Origin: Closterium sp. Naga37s-1
Taxonomy: Eukaryota; Streptophyta; Zygnematophyceae; Desmidiales; Closteriaceae
Length of the DNA: 64,000 nt
Reading direction: 5' to 3'
Assembly (NCBI GenBank): GCA_947471745.1
Contig: CANJKZ010000010.1
Span: 2,327,501-2,391,500 of the forward strand
The notes under the pieces were generated by a model. That model saw only the letters and a program-made list of their open reading frames with translations, did not search any database and was not told the origin of the DNA. Of this stretch, positions 30,895 to 40,913 are shown piece after piece (positions within the stretch are counted from its first letter, which is position 1; every line of letters begins with the position of its first letter). A program made the translations under genes and the position numbers.

Positions 30895-31917
30895 AGCCGC
30901 ATGGATCATGGAGGTACGAGCGACCTCCATGACTAAGCCAAAGCGGCGCTCAGCAACCCCCTTCTGCTGCGAAGAGGCCAAAGCGTGAACGACTGGCGGA
31001 TGCCCCTCCCCACGACAAAAGTCACTCAAGAGGTTGGAGACAAACTCACCACCTCCGTTAGAGTGCAGACGGAGGACAAGAAGGTCCGCGTGGAACCGCT
31101 CGCGGAGCTGGAGATGGACAGCGCGGATCCAAGGGATCGAAACATCAGGAACCTCCCCCTTGCTGTGCAAGGGGAAGACCATGGTGTAACGCGAGTAGTC
31201 GTCAACAACCAGCAGAAAGTATCGCTCGCGGCCCTGTCCACGGACGTAGGCTGCGCCCCACACGTCCATGTGGAGAGTCTGCATGGGAGTAGTCGTTGGG
31301 GGAAACGAGGAGGATTGAGGAGCGGCGCACTGCCGCCCCTCGGCACAAGGAAGGCAGGGAGGGGCAGGCGAGGGTGGGAGGGGAGGCAGTGACCTGGGAA
31401 GACGAGAGACAAGGAGGTGGGACTGCAAGCCACGGAGGCGTGGCAGGGAGGGGTGACCAAGGCGCTAGTGCCAAAAGAGAGTCTGGTGCGACAGGAGGCG
31501 ACACGAGCAGGGGGCTGCTACCGGACCTGACGCGGACACCTGACCAAACGCAGCTATCTGAGGAGGCTCAGTAGTCAGTGTGTACAGATTCGACCCAGGC
31601 CACCGGGTGAACGTGGCTAGGTGACGGCCCGTCCGTGTACACGTGCAGATCGACACACGCTGACTCCCATATGTGGTGGTAGTGACCATGGCATCTTGGA
31701 GGGCAGCGGTATTCACCAAGTTTGTAGAGAACAAGGGGAGGTGAAGACCTGAGAGTGAGCCGGACGGAACCGCCGGACATGGGAGAACAGTGGAGGAACG
31801 GGCAAGAACTGGGTCCCCTGAGGGGTCAGCCAGTCTGACTGCAACAGGTGCAAGGAGTGGTGTGACTGCGCAAGGCTTCAGCAGGCGTAGTACCAAGGAG
31901 AGCAAACTCACTAGCAC
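30895..31917 (-). pseudogene. Post-protease and integrase N-terminal half of copia F
   Basis: It holds the segment after the protease active site (LADPSGDPVLARSSTVLPCP, CTRTGRHLATFTRWPG), then the integrase zinc region, interrupted by a stop near 31465. The core follows: MDVWGAAYVRGQGRERYF, VDDYSRYT, and LRLHSNGGGEF where C has LHSDRGGEF, so the second catalytic Asp is Asn. The Glu segment is present (KGVAERRFG). The active-site block that should lie near 31870 (DSGASRSFFRD in C) is deleted. Confidence 0.82.
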
Positions 31918-33313
31918 TTAGAGGAGCAGCGTCTATACCTGGGTCGGGCGGCACACACGGCTAACAGTCACCCTCAACACTAACAGTCAAAGCATACATG
32001 GCAGCAAGGATAGCGTCATAGTCAAGAGCAAACATATCCACACCCTGCCTAAGCAGCTCTAGCCAGCGAGAAAGCTCAATTGCGTTGGGAAACTCTGCGC
32101 GCCAAACGTCGTCAAGACGAAAGAAGCAGAGGGACTGTGTGTGACCAACCTTCTCGCATGTCTGACCGGCGCGGTCACCTGTGCGAATGACGTACTAGCA
32201 GCGAACACTATCCCGAGACGCCCCACGCTGAGCAAACCACTCACGAAGCTCCTGGGGTGTAAGGGTCTCGCGCGGACGCTAATGCTGCTGCCTCTGACCA
32301 CCGCCAGATCCTCCCCTCTGACTGGTTCCACCCCGACCGCCACCACTGCCGCCGCCACCACTCCCACTGCCGCCACCACTGCCGCCGCCACCACTCCCAC
32401 TGCCACCACCACCGCCGCCATCAACGCCTCCACTCCCACCACCACTCCCTCCGCCACCACCGCCACCTCCACCGCCTCCACCGCTTCCACCACCGCCTCC
32501 ACCGCTGCCACCCCCACCACCCTTGCCTCCCTTGCCCCTGCCGCTGCGGCGCCTCCCACTAGGAGCAGACGCAGCCCCGACCTCCTCAGCACGAAGGTAG
32601 TCAACAGCAGCAGCAGAATCGTAGGAGAGGGCAAGGGGGGAGGGGGAACACCCCTCAAAGAAGGGAGTGCGAGGAGTGCCACGAGCAGCACCTACAGCGA
32701 CTATGCTAGCCTCAGCTGCAAGGAGGTGCTTCTCGAGCAGGTCGACAGTGAGGTCCGTGGGGTCCATGGCGAGAAAGAGGTCCCTGACTGCGCTAAGAGA
32801 GTCAGGGAGGCGGGTTGACGATGAAGTAGAGAGCGGTGTAGATGGGGGGAGGGTTCTTGTCTAGAAACTTGGTGGGAAGTGCGACGTGGTAGCGAGTGTC
32901 ACTAGTGCGAAGGTGGGTGACAAGGTCGTCGATTGTGGCAAAGGCGGTCAGCTCGGGAAAAAGGTAGGGCAGTTTTCGACGGCCGAGAGCAGCAGTGGCA
33001 GGGGAGGAGTAACGAGCGACTACAACGTCGCACAGGGCTTTAGCGGTCTTGTGCTGGCCAAAGTGAGCGCGTTCGGCTAACGGTAGGTGGTTACGAACGG
33101 CTAGGTGAGTAGAAGTGTCATAGGTAAGCCACTGTAGAGAGTCGCACTGTCAGCTGTGTCGGGAGGGGTGAAAGAGGCTCCAGACGTGTGGTCAAACAGC
33201 GAAACGCCGTCTCTAGAATTGCTCAGTAGGTACAGCTGTAAGTCATCGAGCCACGTATCAAACTGGATCGGGCGGCCCTCATGATCGAATGTGAGGACGC
33301 TGAGAGTAGCCAT
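31918..33313 (-). pseudogene. gag of copia F, several frames
   Basis: ATG at 33313 (MATLSVLTFDHEGRPIQFD), homologous to the start of gag in A. A frameshift lies near 33140; an alternative frame continues with RNHLPLAERAHFG and the capsid part to about 32830. The next open piece (32767-32279) has TDLTVDLLEKHLLAAEASIV, a basic RRRSGRGKG stretch, a polyglycine tract and ends at TAG. Downstream an in-frame-like piece has TPQELREWFAQRG and the C-x13-C-x4-H-x4-C motif (32135-32215), itself with a TAG after the first Cys. So the gag architecture matches A but is not translatable. Confidence 0.8.
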
Positions 33314-33339
33314 AGCAGGCAGAGCAGGGTTGCGCGCAT

Positions 33340-33960
33340 GCAGCAGGGCAGCACGCAAGCAAGGACGGCGCGATGGGCAGGGCGGCGCGCAAGCGCCAGG
33401 GAAGCGCGCAGGGCAGGGCGGGGTGGCGCACGGATAGGGCAGGGAGGCGCAACTGGCAGGGCAGGGCGGCGGCCAGCAGGGCGGCGGCCAGCAGGGCGGC
33501 ACGCGGGCAGGGCAGGGCGGTGGCCAGCAAGGCGGCACGCGGGCAGGGCAGGGCGGTGCGGCGGCCAGCAGGGCAGCGCGCGGGCAGGGTAGGGCGGTGC
33601 GGCAGCCAGCAGGGCAGCGCGCAGGTAGGGCGGGGCGACGCGGCGACCAGCAGGGCGGCGCGGGGGCAGGGCAGGGCGGCGCGGCGCTAGCAGGGCAGCG
33701 CGACGGGTAGGGGAGGGCGGCGCGACGGGCAGGGCAGGGCGGCGCGGTGCGATCAGGGCAACACGACGGGCTGGGTAGAGCAGCGCGCGGCCAACAGGGC
33801 GGCGCGCGGGCAGGAAAGGGAGGCGCGCGGCCAGCAGGGCGGCGCGCGGGCTGAAAAGTGCGGTGCACGGGCTGAAAGGGCGGCACGTAGGCAAGGCAGG
33901 GCGGCACGCAGCAAGCAGGGCAGCGCGGCTGTCAGGGCAGGGCAGGGCAGCGCGACTAGT
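33340..33960 (-). repeat. GC-rich tandem-repeat leader of copia F
   Basis: Irregular units of about 12-27 bp built on AGCAGGGCGGCGCGCGGGCAG. ORFs in three frames on both strands are repeat artefacts. The unit differs from the leaders of A, C, G and H. Confidence 0.82.
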
Positions 33961-33996
33961 GGGGTAGGGCGCTACGGGCAGCTAACGAATCGGTGG

Positions 33997-34008
33997 GCTC
34001 TGAAACCA
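33997..34008 (-). other. Primer-binding site of copia F
   Basis: On the minus strand TGGTTTCAGAGC, one mismatch to the Met-tRNA site. GAGCCCACC follows, the diverged form of the family box; no hairpin is visible in this copy. Confidence 0.7.
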
Positions 34009-34109
34009 TGTCAAGAAACCGAACGGGAATGAAATGAACTAAGGTCAAAGTGGGTACAAGTACTAACCCTAATTGGGTTGTACCCTTTATGGGCTACCCC
34101 ACTACAGCT
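34009..34109 (-). repeat. Truncated 5' LTR of copia F
   Basis: 101 bp that align to the 126-bp LTR from the primer-site end up to the CCACTACAG block. The outer 25 bp are replaced by CCCCCGGCAGGCCCGCG-type repeats. Confidence 0.72.
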
Positions 34110-34177
34110 GCCCCCCGGCAGGCCCGCGCCCCCCGGCCGGCCCGCGCCCCCCGGCCCCAGCTTAACGACCGGGCTCA

Positions 34178-34313
34178 GTGAAGCCCAGTGCTTCAACGGA
34201 AGCAACTAACGTGTGGAGGAAAAAATTCATTCGACGGGCAGAAGAGGTTGAGCTCCTACCGTTCTACCATCTCGATGTGGAGAGGAAGGAGGGAGTTGCA
34301 CCTTTCAAGACGG
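34178..34313 (+). pseudogene. gag fragment of copia X, left of the C insertion
   Basis: A plus-strand reading frame with TNVWRKKFIRRAEEVELLPF and DVERKEGVAPFKT runs into the left GACGG duplication of copia C and resumes at 41242 with DPLEKLALF. This resembles the N-terminal part of copia gag (UBN2-type). No LTR or primer site of X is visible upstream; F ends at 34109. Confidence 0.6.
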
Positions 34314-34439
34314 TGTCAAACTCATATGATATAGTCTGTGTAGGCTGTAGTGGGGTAGACCATACGGGGTACAACACTTTTAGGTTTTCCTACTTGTACC
34401 CACCTGCTTGCTAGTTCATTCATTCCTCATTTCTTCACA
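34314..34439 (+). repeat. 5' LTR of copia C (126 bp)
   Basis: TGTCAAACTC...TTCTTCACA, bordered left by GACGG and right by the primer site. It differs from the 3' LTR by A/C at base 16, C/T near base 52 and G/T near base 83. Confidence 0.96.
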
Positions 34440-34450
34440 TGGTATAGAGC
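34440..34450 (+). other. Primer-binding site of copia C
   Basis: TGGTATAGAGC directly follows the LTR without spacer; Met-tRNA type with a small deviation shared with G. Confidence 0.82.
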
Positions 34451-34452
34451 AG

Positions 34453-34468
34453 GTTCCCTAGTGGGAAC
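34453..34468 (+). other. Perfect hairpin after the primer site (copia C)
   Basis: GTTCCC-TAGT-GGGAAC. TTGGGCCCACC and a T7 tract follow. Possible role in RNA dimerisation, packaging or start of reverse transcription; inferred only from position and conservation. Confidence 0.75.
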
Positions 34469-34568
34469 GCTTCCTTGGGCCCACCACTGAAACTTTTTTT
34501 CTGACCGGAGCGCCAGTCGCTCCTGCCCGAGGCGCGCCTTGTGGGCCGCCCTTCTGTCGAGCTTTCTT

Positions 34569-35700
34569 AGAGGCCCCTCTCACGGCCCCTCGCGTCACCC
34601 TTAGCGGCCCCGTCGCCGCCCCTAGCGGCCCCGTCGCCGCCCTTCCAGGCCCCTCGCGGCCCCTAGCGGCCCCGTCGTCGCCTCTCTCCCTACGCGGCCC
34701 CGTTGCCGCCCCTACGCGGCCCCATCGCCGCCCCTAGCGGCCCCGTCGCCGCCCCTACGCGGCCCCGTCGCCGCCCCTAGCGGCCCCGTCGCCGCCTCCC
34801 TCCCTACGCGGCCCCGTCGCCGCCCCTACGCGGCCCCGTCACCGCCCCTAGCGGCCCCGTCGCCGCTCCCCTCCCTACGCGGCCCCATCGCCGCCCCTAC
34901 GCGGCCCCGTCGCCGCCCCAATGCGGCCCCGTCGCCGCCCCTAGCGGCCCCGTCGCCGCTCCCCTCCCTACGCAGCCCCGTCGCCGCCCCTACGCGGCCC
35001 CGTCGCCGCGCCTACGCGGCCCCGTCGCCGCCCCTAGCAGCCCCGTCGCCGCTCCCCTCCCTACGCGGCCCCGTCGCCGCCCCTACACGGCCCCGTCGCC
35101 GCCCCTAGCGGCCCCGTCGCCGCCCCTACGCGGCCCCGTCGCCGCCCCTAGCGGCCCCGTCGCCTCCTCCCTCCCTACGCGGCCCTGTCGCCGCCCCTAC
35201 GCGGCCCCGTCGCCGCCCCTAGCGGCCCCGTCGCCGCCTCCCTCCCTACGCGGCCCCGTCGCCGCCCCTACGCGGCCTCGTTGCCGCCCCTACGCGGCCC
35301 CGTCGCCGCCCCTAGCGGCCCCGTCGCCGCCTCCCTCCCTACGCGGCCCCGTCGCCGCCCCTACGCGGCCTCGTCGCCGCCCCTACGCGGCCCCGTCGCC
35401 GCCCCTAGCGGCCCCGTCGCCGCTCCCCTCCCTACACGGCCCCGTCGCCGCCCCTAGCGGCCCCGTCGCCGCCCCTACCCGGCCCCGTCGCCGCCCCTAG
35501 CGAGCAGCCGAGCCGCCGAGCCGCCCAGCAGCCGAGCCGCCGAGCCGCCCAGCAGCCGAGTCGCCCAGCAGCCGAGCCGCCCCTGGAGCAGCCGCCGCTG
35601 CAGCAGCCGCCCCTGGAGCAGCCGCCCCTGCAGCAGCCGCCCCTACAGCAGACGCCCCTGGAGCAGCCGCCCCTAGAGCAGCCGCCCCTACAACTGCCGC
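34569..35700 (+). repeat. GC-rich tandem-repeat leader of copia C
   Basis: About 40 units of 21-22 bp (GGCCCCGTCGCCGCCCCTAC or ...CTAGC) up to 35500, with interspersed CTCCCTCCCTACGC variants. A short GCCGAGCCGCCCAGCA block and GCAGCCGCCCCTGGA units like those of G and H follow, up to about 35720. Confidence 0.9.
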
Positions 35701-35888
35701 CCCTGGAGCAGCCACCCCTGCAGCTGCCGCGGAGCCCTCGCCCTACAGTGGTAGCGGCCTCGCCGTTGCTGCCGTCGTACGCCTGCCCTTCTCGCCACTG
35801 GTGAGCACTGCCCTGCCCGTACTGCTGTTACTGCTGCTCTTGCTGCTGCTGCTCTTTCTACTGCTACTGCTGCTCCTGGCGTGGCCAG

Positions 35889-36290
35889 ATGCAGCTCCAG
35901 CGTCGCCCGCGTGAGTCCCTCACCCCCCAACAGCTTCGTGAGTGGTACGCTAGTTGGGGTTGTCGGGGTGGCCGTAGTGGGAGTCGTCCTGGAGTAAGTA
36001 GTTCGGCAGCTGCTTGTAGTGGCCAGGTGCAGCTTCAGCGTCGTCCGCGAGCGGTCCTTTCGCCCCAGCAGCTTCGTGAGTGGTACGCTCAGCGTGACGG
36101 GTCCCGGGGTACTGCTCGCTGTCCGTACATCATTCGCACTGGTGCTCGGACTGGTCAGCCGTGCGGGACGTTGGGTCACGCAGTGTCCCGCTGCTTCGCC
36201 CGTCTGAGCGACGCCTGGCGTACGGAGTTTGGCGACGCGCCCCGACTGGGTGGAGCTGCTTCGGCTGCGGGTAGATATCTATACTCTTGA
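35889..36290 (+). pseudogene. Shortened gag of copia C
   Basis: ATG at 35889 (MQLQRRPRESLTPQQLREWY), the same start as in H. It has one PQQLREWYASWGCRGG unit, then PQQLREWYAQRDG and the Cys/His motif C-x13-C-x4-H-x4-C (about residues 78-102, CPYIIRTG to AVSRC). The capsid-like domain of A and F is missing. An indel near 36230 moves the protein out of the frame used by protease; the ORF ends shortly after. Confidence 0.82.
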
Positions 36291-38115
36291 CTATGATGCT
36301 ATCCTCACTGCCATGTATGCATTGCCTACTAGTGATGAGGGTGACTGTTACCTGTGTGTTCCGCCTGACCCGGGCATTGAGGCTGCTGCTCTAGGTGCTG
36401 GTGAGGCTGCTGCTCTAGGTGCTAGTGCGTCTGCTGCCCCAGGTGCTGGTGAGTCTGCTCTCTCAGGTACCACGTCGGCTCAGGCCTTACACACCTTCAC
36501 CCTTGACTCGGGTGCTTCCCGCTCCTTCTTTCGAGACCGCACCACGCTTACGCCGCTCAGTCGGCCGGTTGCGGTCTCCCTAGCGGACCCCTCTGGGGGT
36601 CCTGTCCTTGCTCGCTTCTCCACTGTCTTACCCTGTCCGGCAGCCCCCTCTGGCACCCTGTTAGGTCTCTACCTCCCCTTGTTCTCTATGAACTTGGTGA
36701 GTGGTGCTGATCTACAGGATCGGGGGGTTGACCAGTTCACTCCTGCGAGTCAGCGGGTGACCCACTGTACGTGTGCTCGGACGGGCCGACACTTGGCCAC
36801 GTTTACCCGTCGGCCAGGGTCGAGCCTGTACACACTGACTACTGAGACTCCTCCAGTTGCTGAGTCTGGTCAGGTAGCTGCGTCGAGTCAGGTGTTTGCT
36901 GCAGCGTCCAGGTCTGGTCCTGAGTCTGCTCCCTGCTCGTGTCGTCTCCTGTCCCACCAGACTCTCCTTTGGCACCACCGCCTTGGTCACCCCTCCCTGC
37001 CTCGTCTCCGAGGCATGGCCTCCCGTGTCCTTGTCTCTGGTCTCCCCCGGTCTCTCCCTCCCCTACCTCCGGTGCCTGCCCCTACCTGCGTCCCCTGCGT
37101 CGAGGGGCGACAGCGCGCTGCCCCTCACTCCTCCGAGTTTCCTCCGACAGAGGCTTCGCTGCAGACTCTTCACATGGACGTGTGGGGCCCCGCCCGCGTC
37201 CGTGGCCAGGGTCACGAGCGTTACTTCCTGTTGGTGGTTGACGACTACTCGCGTTACACCACGGTCTTCCCCTTGCGCAGCAAGGGTGACGTCACTGAGG
37301 TGTTGATCGACTGGATCCGCGCAGCTCGTCTCCAGCTCAGAGAGAGTTTCGGCTCGGACTTTCCTGTTCTTCGTCTGCACTCTGACAGAGGCGGGGAGTT
37401 TTCCTCTGCCCGTCTGGGAGCCTTCTGTCGTGCACAGGGCATCCGCCAGACCTTCACGCTTCCGGCCTCTCCACAGCAAAATGGGATTGCTGAGCGCCGC
37501 ATTGGCATGGTCATGGACGTCGCTCGTACGTCCATGATCCATGCGGCTACCCCCCATTTTCTGTGGCCGTTTGCGGTTCAGTACGCAGCGCATCAGCTCA
37601 ACCTTCAGCCCCGGGTCTCCTTGCCAGAGACCTCCCCCACCTTGCGGTGGACGGGGAAGGTTGGCGATGCGTCTGCGTTTCGGGTCTGGGGATCTCGGGC
37701 GTTTGTCCGCGACTTGTCTGCGGACAAGCTGTCCCCCCGTGCTGTTCCCTGCGTCTTCCTTGGCTTCCCCCCCGACGCGCCTGGTTGGCAGTTTTACCAC
37801 CCCACCTCGTGCCGTGTTCTGTCCTCCCAGGACGTCACCTTCGACGAGTCGGTGCCTTACTACCGTCTCTTCCCCTACCGCACTGCGCCCCTCCCCCCGC
37901 CGCCGCTCTTCCTTGCGCCAGGTCCTCCCCCGGTAGACCCCCTCCCCCCTCAGGGTCCTGTCCCGTCAGGTGTGTCCCAGGTAGACGCAGTCGAGCCTGT
38001 CGAGGTAGCTGTTGACTCTGGTGCTGCTAGAGGTGCTGAGCCTGCGGGTGCCGGGTCTGGAGGTGCTGAGCCTGTGGGTGCGGAGCCTGGGGGTGCTGAG
38101 TCCAGGGGTGCGGAG
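36229..38115 (+). pseudogene. Protease, integrase and linker start of copia C
   Basis: An open frame without its own ATG (first codon TTG), so it is the continuation of gag after the frameshift. Conserved block LDYDAILTAMYALPTSDEGD, protease LDSGASRSFFRD near 36506, integrase zinc region (HHRLGHPSLPRL; CVPCVEGRQ), core (HMDVWGPARVRG; RLHSDRGGEFSS; NGIAERRIGMV), C-terminal FRVWGSRAFVRDLSADK and FYHPTSCRVLSSQDV. A 4-nt deletion near 38115 in the GGGGGTGCTGAGCCT repeats shifts the frame, and the remainder of this ORF (to 38727) is out-of-frame translation. Confidence 0.87.
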
Positions 38116-38639
38116 CCTGGGCTGAGCCTGGGGGTGCTGAGTCTGGGGGTGCTGAGCCTGGGGGTGCTGGGTCTGGGGGTGCTGAGCCTGGGGTTGCTGA
38201 GCCTGGGGGTGCGGAGCCTGGGGGTGCTGGGTCTGCTCGTGTGGCCTCTCGCGGTGCTTCGTCGAGGCGGGAGCCACTCTCTCCGCAGGAGCTGCGCGAG
38301 TGCTTTGCCCGGCGCTGGAGCCGTGCTGCTGGAGCTGGAGGTACTACTGTTGCTGCTGGTCCCGGTGGTACTCGTACTGGCGGTGCTGGAGCTGCTGGGA
38401 CTGGGGCTGCTGGAGTTGGTCCTGCTGGAGGTACTGCTGGAGCTGCTGGCGGTACTGGAGCTACCGGTCCTGCTGGGGCTGGAGCTGCTGGAGCTAGAGC
38501 TGCTGGGGGTATTGGCGCTGGTGGTTCTGCTGGCGTTGGTGCGTCTGACGGTGCTGGAGTTGGCGCTGTTGGAGCTGGAGGTGCTGCTGGCGCTGGTGCT
38601 GCCGCTGGGGGTACTGGTGCTGTCCCTGCTGGTTCTTGA
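38116..38639 (+). pseudogene. Linker of copia C with premature TGA
   Basis: In the correct frame this encodes SSRREPLSPQELRECFARRW (the PQxLREW-type motif, with Cys for Trp) and then about 100 residues of Gly/Ala repeats. It ends at TGA 38637, where H has GGA. It corresponds to the spacer between integrase and RT; no enzymatic motif is seen. Confidence 0.75.
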
Positions 38640-40913
38640 GGCGCTGCGCGGCCGCGGCCGTACTTCGTTCCGCTCCTTGAGCAGGTTCTTGGTCTCCCGC
38701 CCTCTACTGGTCCTGCTCCTCCCTTAGAGTGTCCACCGCCTGTCCAGTCGCAGTCACAGTTACAGCCCGCCTCCCCCCTGCCTGCTCCTTCTCCCTACAC
38801 TGGTCCTACTGGAGGTCTTGCTGAGCGTCGTGAGCCTGCGTCTCGTCCTGCGTCGCCTGTTCGTGCTGCTCGCACTAGTAGTCGTGTTCCGCGTCCGCGT
38901 CCTCCTACGGTCCCAGGCACTCACCAGATGGCACTGCGTCCTTCCACTGCTCCTCTGCGTGTCCCGTTGCCGTCTCCTCCAGAGTCCTCTCTTCCTACTC
39001 TTGCTGACCCGGAGTCTGACTCTCTTCGTGCTGCCAGTCCTGCTGTCACGCGTCTCCTGGCTACTGTTGTCACTGACCCTTCGTTTGAGTCCACTGCTGC
39101 ATCTGCCTTAGTTGCTGAGCTTGTCGACTTTGCTGCTCGCTGTCGTCTAGACTACGCTGCTAGTCTTGTTGCTGAGTCTGAGTCTGTCTGTCCTCCGTCC
39201 GTCGGGGGTGAGTGTGCTCTTAGCACGGACGTCCTTGAGGACAGGCAGGAGGAGTTCCAGTGTTTTGCTGCTGCTTTGCCTCATCTCGTGTCCACGCTGA
39301 TTGCTCCTGAGGGAGACCCGGATGCACCAGACATCCCGACTCCTCGATCGTACGCTGAGCCGATCGAGGGTCCCTACTCCTCACAGTGGCAGTCAGCCAT
39401 GGACGCAGAGATGGCTTCCTGGAAGTCCACAGGCACCTACGTCGACGAGGTTCCCCCACATGGGGCGAACATCGTCAGTGGCATGTGGATTTTCAGGGTG
39501 AAGCGGCCGCCGGGTTCTCCGCCTGTCTTCAAGGCGCGTTACGTGGCTCGAGGCTTCAGTCAGCGGCAGGGAGTTGACTACTTTCAGACCTTCTCTCCCA
39601 CCCCGAAGATGACCACTCTTCGGGTGCTGCTGCACATAGCCACTCAGCGCGACTACGAGCTTCACTCTCTTGACTTCAGCACAGCTTTCTTGCAGGGCAG
39701 CCTGCACGAGGAGATCTGGCTGCGCCGCCCACCTGATTTCACTGGGTCGTTTCCCCCAGGTACCCAGTGGAGCCTCCGGCGGCCAGTCTACAATCTCCGC
39801 CAGGCGCCCCGTGAGTGGCACGACACACTGAGGACTACACTTGCGGCTCTTGGGTTTGCTCCTTCTACTGCCGACCCGTCGCTGTTTCTGCGGACCGACA
39901 CCTCTTTGCCGCCGTTCTACATCCTCGTGTACGTCGACGACTTGGTCTTTGCCACTGCTGACACTGCTGGACTCGCCCACGTGAAGTCCGAGCTGCAGAA
40001 GAGACACACGTGCACAGACCTGGGTGAACTGCGCAGCTACCTTGGCTTGCAGATCACCCGGGACAGAGCACAGCGCACCATTACCCTGACTCAGTCACAC
40101 ATGGTGCAGCAGGTCCTTCAGCGCTTCGACTTCACGTACTCCTCGCCTCAGGCCACTCCTCTGTCTACTCGCCACTCGCTCTCAGCTCTGCCTTCGGATG
40201 AGTCCGTAGAGCCGAGTGGCCCGTACCCAGAGCTTGTTGGCTGCCTCATGTACCTGATGACCTGCACACGACCTGACCTTGCATACCCTCTTAGCATCTT
40301 GGCACGCTATGTTGCTCCTGGGAGACACCGACCAGAGCACATGGCTGCAGCGAAGAGGGTGTTGCGCTACTTGTGCAGTACGTCGGGCATGGGGCTAGTG
40401 CTTGGAGGGCGATGTCCAGTGGTCCTCACAGGTCACGCAGACGCTTCTTGGGCTGACGACCAGGCTACGCAGCGGTCGTCACAGGGTTACACCTTCAGCC
40501 TTGGTTCCGGCTCTGTTTTGTGGCGGTCTACCCGCTCGTCTTCTGTTCTCGGCTCCAGCTGTGAGGCTGAGATCTACGCGGGGGCCATGGCTGCACAGGA
40601 GCTACGCTGGCTCACCTACCTGCTGACTGACCTAGGAGCGCCACCTCGTTCTCCTCCAGTTCTGTACGTAGACAACAAGGCCATGCTGGCCTTGTGTCGG
40701 GAGCACAGACTGGAGCACAGAACCAAGCACATTGCTCTTCGCTACTTCCTTGCTCGTGAGCTGCAGCAGCGTGGTCAGCTGCGTCTTGCTTACGTGGCCT
40801 CTGAGGCCAACACTGCTGATATCTTTACCAAGGCACTTCCGCCTTGTGATCATCAGCGCTTCTGTACGATGCTAGGTCTTGTGCCTACTTGGCCTCACTT
40901 GCTCACTTCTTGA
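38640..40913 (+). CDS. RT and RNase H of copia C, intact frame
   Basis: Open from the TGA to the natural stop at 40911; the first ATG is at 38928, but natural expression would be as part of gag-pol. The N-terminal third is a Ser/Pro-rich spacer. RT: YSSQWQSAMDAEMASWKSTG, MWIFRVKRPPG, RYVARGFSQRQGVDYFQTF, FSTAFLQGSLHEE, VYNLRQAPREWH and YVDDLVFATAD intact near 39930. RNase H: GHADASWADDQ, GSSCEAEIYAGAMAAQ, KHIALRYFLARELQQRG, and the typical end NTADIFTKALP. All catalytic residues expected for copia RT are present. Confidence 0.9.
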   Translation, partial: GAARPRPYFVPLLEQVLGLPPSTGPAPPLECPPPVQSQSQLQPASPLPAPSPYTGPTGGLAERREPASRPASPVRAARTSSRVPRPRPPTVPGTHQMALRPSTAPLRVPLPSPPESSLPTLADPESDSLRAASPAVTRLLATVVTDPSFESTAASALVAELVDFAARCRLDYAASLVAESESVCPPSVGGECALSTDVLEDRQEEFQCFAAALPHLVSTLIAPEGDPDAPDIPTPRSYAEPIEGPYSSQWQSAMDAEMASWKSTGTYVDEVPPHGANIVSGMWIFRVKRPPGSPPVFKARYVARGFSQRQGVDYFQTFSPTPKMTTLRVLLHIATQRDYELHSLDFSTAFLQGSLHEEIWLRRPPDFTGSFPPGTQWSLRRPVYNLRQAPREWHDTLRTTLAALGFAPSTADPSLFLRTDTSLPPFYILVYVDDLVFATADTAGLAHVKSELQKRHTCTDLGELRSYLGLQITRDRAQRTITLTQSHMVQQVLQRFDFTYSSPQATPLSTRHSLSALPSDESVEPSGPYPELVGCLMYLMTCTRPDLAYPLSILARYVAPGRHRPEHMAAAKRVLRYLCSTSGMGLVLGGRCPVVLTGHADASWADDQATQRSSQGYTFSLGSGSVLWRSTRSSSVLGSSCEAEIYAGAMAAQELRWLTYLLTDLGAPPRSPPVLYVDNKAMLALCREHRLEHRTKHIALRYFLARELQQRGQLRLAYVASEANTADIFTKALPPCDHQRFCTMLGLVPTWPHLLTS

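Larger units (their letters stand above)
29971..34109 (-). mobile_element. Ty1/copia element F, heavily decayed
   Basis: Minus-strand member of the short-LTR family: LTR fragment, primer site, repeat leader, gag, integrase and part of the linker. It is cut at 29970 by the LTR of G. It has several frameshifts and stops, a lost protease centre and a 292-bp foreign segment in integrase. RT and RNase H are missing. Confidence 0.85.
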
